This document shows positions 37,087 through 38,284 of a DNA stretch of 38,284 nucleotides, piece after piece (position 1 is the first letter of the stretch; each line of letters begins with the position of its first letter). Origin of the DNA: a virus; the IMG/VR virus record IMGVR_UViG_3300006802_000220, positions 1-38,284 of that record; one strand, 5' to 3'. The position numbers and the translations under genes are program-made. The notes beneath the pieces are model-generated. The model was given only the letters and a program-made list of their open reading frames with translations. It was not told where the DNA came from and made no database searches.

Positions 37087-37256
37087 GTATCTACATCCAA
37101 GACATCGACCGGGAGCAGGAGTACAAGCAGATGCCGGATGAAATCAGTCTCTGCTGTCCAGCTTGCGGGGAAGCACCGAGACATTGTGAGTGCGCTCCCC
37201 TGAGTACCCTGTGGGCGCATTTCAAGAAAACCATCAGACCAATGGAGGGAATATGA
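37083..37256 (+). CDS. Small CxxC protein
   Basis: 57 residues, ATGA overlap on both sides. L-C-C-P-A-C-G-E and C-E-C-A-P are Cys groups of a compact zinc ribbon. It sits among the other Cys-rich early genes. Confidence 0.6.
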   Translation: MSIYIQDIDREQEYKQMPDEISLCCPACGEAPRHCECAPLSTLWAHFKKTIRPMEGI

Positions 37257-37459
37257 CAAGGGAAGCGAGGGACTACCTACAGAGGGTTGTCGGCTACTTG
37301 CAGGAGAAGTCTATGTCCTGTATCGGTGGCGGGAATTGCGAGATGGACGGTGAGGGGGCGGTACACGGGGAGGGTTGCCGTGAGGCAAGGGAGTTGGTTG
37401 ACGATGCGTGGGACATCATTCTCCGCGCATTGGTGAAAGAGAAAGGGATAATGCGATGA
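37253..37459 (+). CDS. Small protein with GGNCEMDGE Cys module
   Basis: 68 residues from ATG 37253, following GGAGGGAAT. M-S-C-I-G-G-G-N-C-E-M-D-G-E and A-V-H-G-E-G-C-R-E-A match the second half of the Lar-like gene at 2997-3356. This shared block is rich in conserved Cys, Asp, Glu and His, so it is likely a small fold with a defined role, unknown to me. Confidence 0.6.
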   Translation: MTREARDYLQRVVGYLQEKSMSCIGGGNCEMDGEGAVHGEGCREARELVDDAWDIILRALVKEKGIMR

Positions 37460-37788
37460 AAACCTCCAACTGCTGTAACGCATCACCAAAGGCGTACTTA
37501 GGTCCGCATGGTACGCCGGACTCCGACTCCGAAGATTACGGGGTCTGTTCAAAGTGCGGGGAGCATTGTGGCTATGAGGAACCGGGGGAGTTCGAGTTCG
37601 AGGAGTCGGTCAGGGACTTACTGAGTCGCGTTGTGGATTCTTATGTGAAGGCGGGGAAGGAAGTGAAGGAGAAGGAGGGGGCAGAGGATTCAGCGTACTA
37701 CTACGCCCTCGGAGAGGCGTTGGCCCTGTCTGTGGTGAAGGTCGAGCTTGAAATGATATTGTCAAACCTGGAGAGAAGCCGTGACTAA
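37456..37788 (+). CDS. Zinc-ribbon-like protein with acidic tail
   Basis: 110 residues from ATG 37456. S-N-C-C-N-A-S-P-K, then 'DSDSEDYGVCSKCGEHCGYE', forms a Cys-pair ribbon of a type often seen in phage early regions. The C-terminal half is helical and charged. No function is assigned. Confidence 0.65.
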   Translation: MKTSNCCNASPKAYLGPHGTPDSDSEDYGVCSKCGEHCGYEEPGEFEFEESVRDLLSRVVDSYVKAGKEVKEKEGAEDSAYYYALGEALALSVVKVELEMILSNLERSRD

Positions 37789-38050
37789 AGACGACAGACT
37801 CAGACAGTGGGCTTTCATAGCGACTGAGATGAGGAACGCAAGGAGGGCAATCCTGAAGGAGCAGGGGTTCACGGAAACAACGTGGCGGGACTTCGAGGAT
37901 TCCCTCACAGAAGAAGTCAACGAGACAGAAGAAACCGAGTACGGTACGATACAGGTTGTCTCCAAGCCGATATTTCAACGGCGCATCGGGGACAAGCGTA
38001 TCGGGGAAAGGAAGCGATTATTCTTAGGGAGGAACGATGAACAAGTCTGA
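37781..38050 (+). CDS. Hypothetical protein upstream of ERF gene
   Basis: 89 residues from GTG 37781. Helical N-terminal half ('RQWAFIATEMRNARRAILKE'), acidic middle and basic end (R-I-G-D-K-R-I-G-E-R-K-R). It overlaps the previous gene by 8 bases and the ERF gene by 14. Possibly linked to recombination by position; no family known. Confidence 0.6.
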   Translation: MTKDDRLRQWAFIATEMRNARRAILKEQGFTETTWRDFEDSLTEEVNETEETEYGTIQVVSKPIFQRRIGDKRIGERKRLFLGRNDEQV

Positions 38051-38284
38051 ATCAATCGGGAAGCTGGCTCTTGCTCTTGCGAAAGCGCAGGGAGCAATCA
38101 AGGCCGCAGTCAAGGACAGTGAAAATCCTTACTTCAAATCGAAGTACGCAGACCTTGCGAGCGTCTGGGATGCCTGCCGAAAGGCGTTGTCTGACAATGA
38201 GTTGTCCGTTGTCCAGACGACCTCAGATGGTAACGGGGTGACGGTCGAGACAACCCTTCTCCATTCAAGCGGTGAGTGGATTTC
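38037..38284 (+). CDS. erf: ERF-family single-strand annealing protein (3' truncated)
   Basis: 82 complete residues visible, start ATG 38037 with AGGGAGGAACG. Residues 29-59 ('ENPYFKSKYADLASVWDACR' and the following L-S-D-N-E-L-S-V-V-Q) are the hallmark of ERF-type recombinases. These pair homologous single strands during replication-linked recombination and circularisation. The gene is cut by the window edge; full members have about 200 residues. Confidence 0.9.
   Translation, partial: MNKSESIGKLALALAKAQGAIKAAVKDSENPYFKSKYADLASVWDACRKALSDNELSVVQTTSDGNGVTVETTLLHSSGEWI

Noticed and set aside
1-38284. Integrase, tRNA, CRISPR array, insertion sequence
   Set aside because: I looked for Tyr/Ser recombinase motifs, cloverleaf-like segments, regularly spaced repeats and transposase motifs and saw none. 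This does not exclude an integrase in the missing bases.

Overview
The window is almost all of the genome of a tailed, siphovirus-like bacteriophage. It carries a small and large terminase, portal, Mu-type head morphogenesis proteins, scaffold, HK97-fold-like coat, a tail chaperone pair with a -1 slippery site, a short tape measure, fibres and lysis genes. Both ends cut genes: an ERF-type annealing protein runs off the right end and an SSB-like tail enters at the left. These two normally sit together, so the molecule is probably circular or circularly permuted, with a few hundred bases missing between the ends. I see no integrase, tRNA, CRISPR array or insertion sequence.

The host is uncertain. 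A lipoprotein with a lipobox, several signal peptides ending in A-x-A-Q or S-Q, a heptosyltransferase-like enzyme and a tape-measure motif (QDMPFGMMGIANNI) known to me from Bacteroidota phages point to a Gram-negative host of the Bacteroidota/Ignavibacteria sort. The strong Shine-Dalgarno sites and canonical -35/-10 promoters are atypical of classic Bacteroidota, so a neighbouring phylum is possible.

Layout. (1) Early operon, from about 35.7 kb to the right end and continuing from base 1 to 4272. It holds small genes overlapped by ATGA/GTGA/TTGA, many of them Cys-pair (zinc-ribbon-like) proteins, plus ERF, an SSB-like protein and an O/DnaD-like replication protein with a zinc knuckle and an A-rich repeat that may be the origin. 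(2) A promoter whose -35 box overlaps the last early stop codon starts the late operon at about 4.3 kb: terminase, a lipoprotein, portal, heads and coat to 11.4 kb, then connectors and tails to 26.4 kb. Three intrinsic terminators lie just before or after highly expressed genes. (3) At 26.7 kb a consensus promoter is followed almost at once by a strong terminator. Downstream come lysis genes, a glycan-modification cassette (GT-C-like membrane protein, small partner, radical SAM/SPASM enzyme, two related methyltransferases, GT9 glycosyltransferase), tiny membrane proteins, a transglycosylase endolysin, an HNH nuclease and a metallophosphoesterase. (4) A control region at 35.4-35.7 kb has divergent promoters, repeated GTTTG elements and an attenuator-like leader. 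Two overlapping helix-turn-helix genes are transcribed leftward from it.

How it works together (inference): a repressor would hold both the early promoter (35.55 kb) and the late promoter (4.27 kb) through shared GTTTG elements. Antitermination would open the early leader and the lysis/cassette promoter. The phage carries enzymes able to alter the host's surface glycan, and its fibre locus has two beta-helix paralogues, one with and one without a signal peptide.
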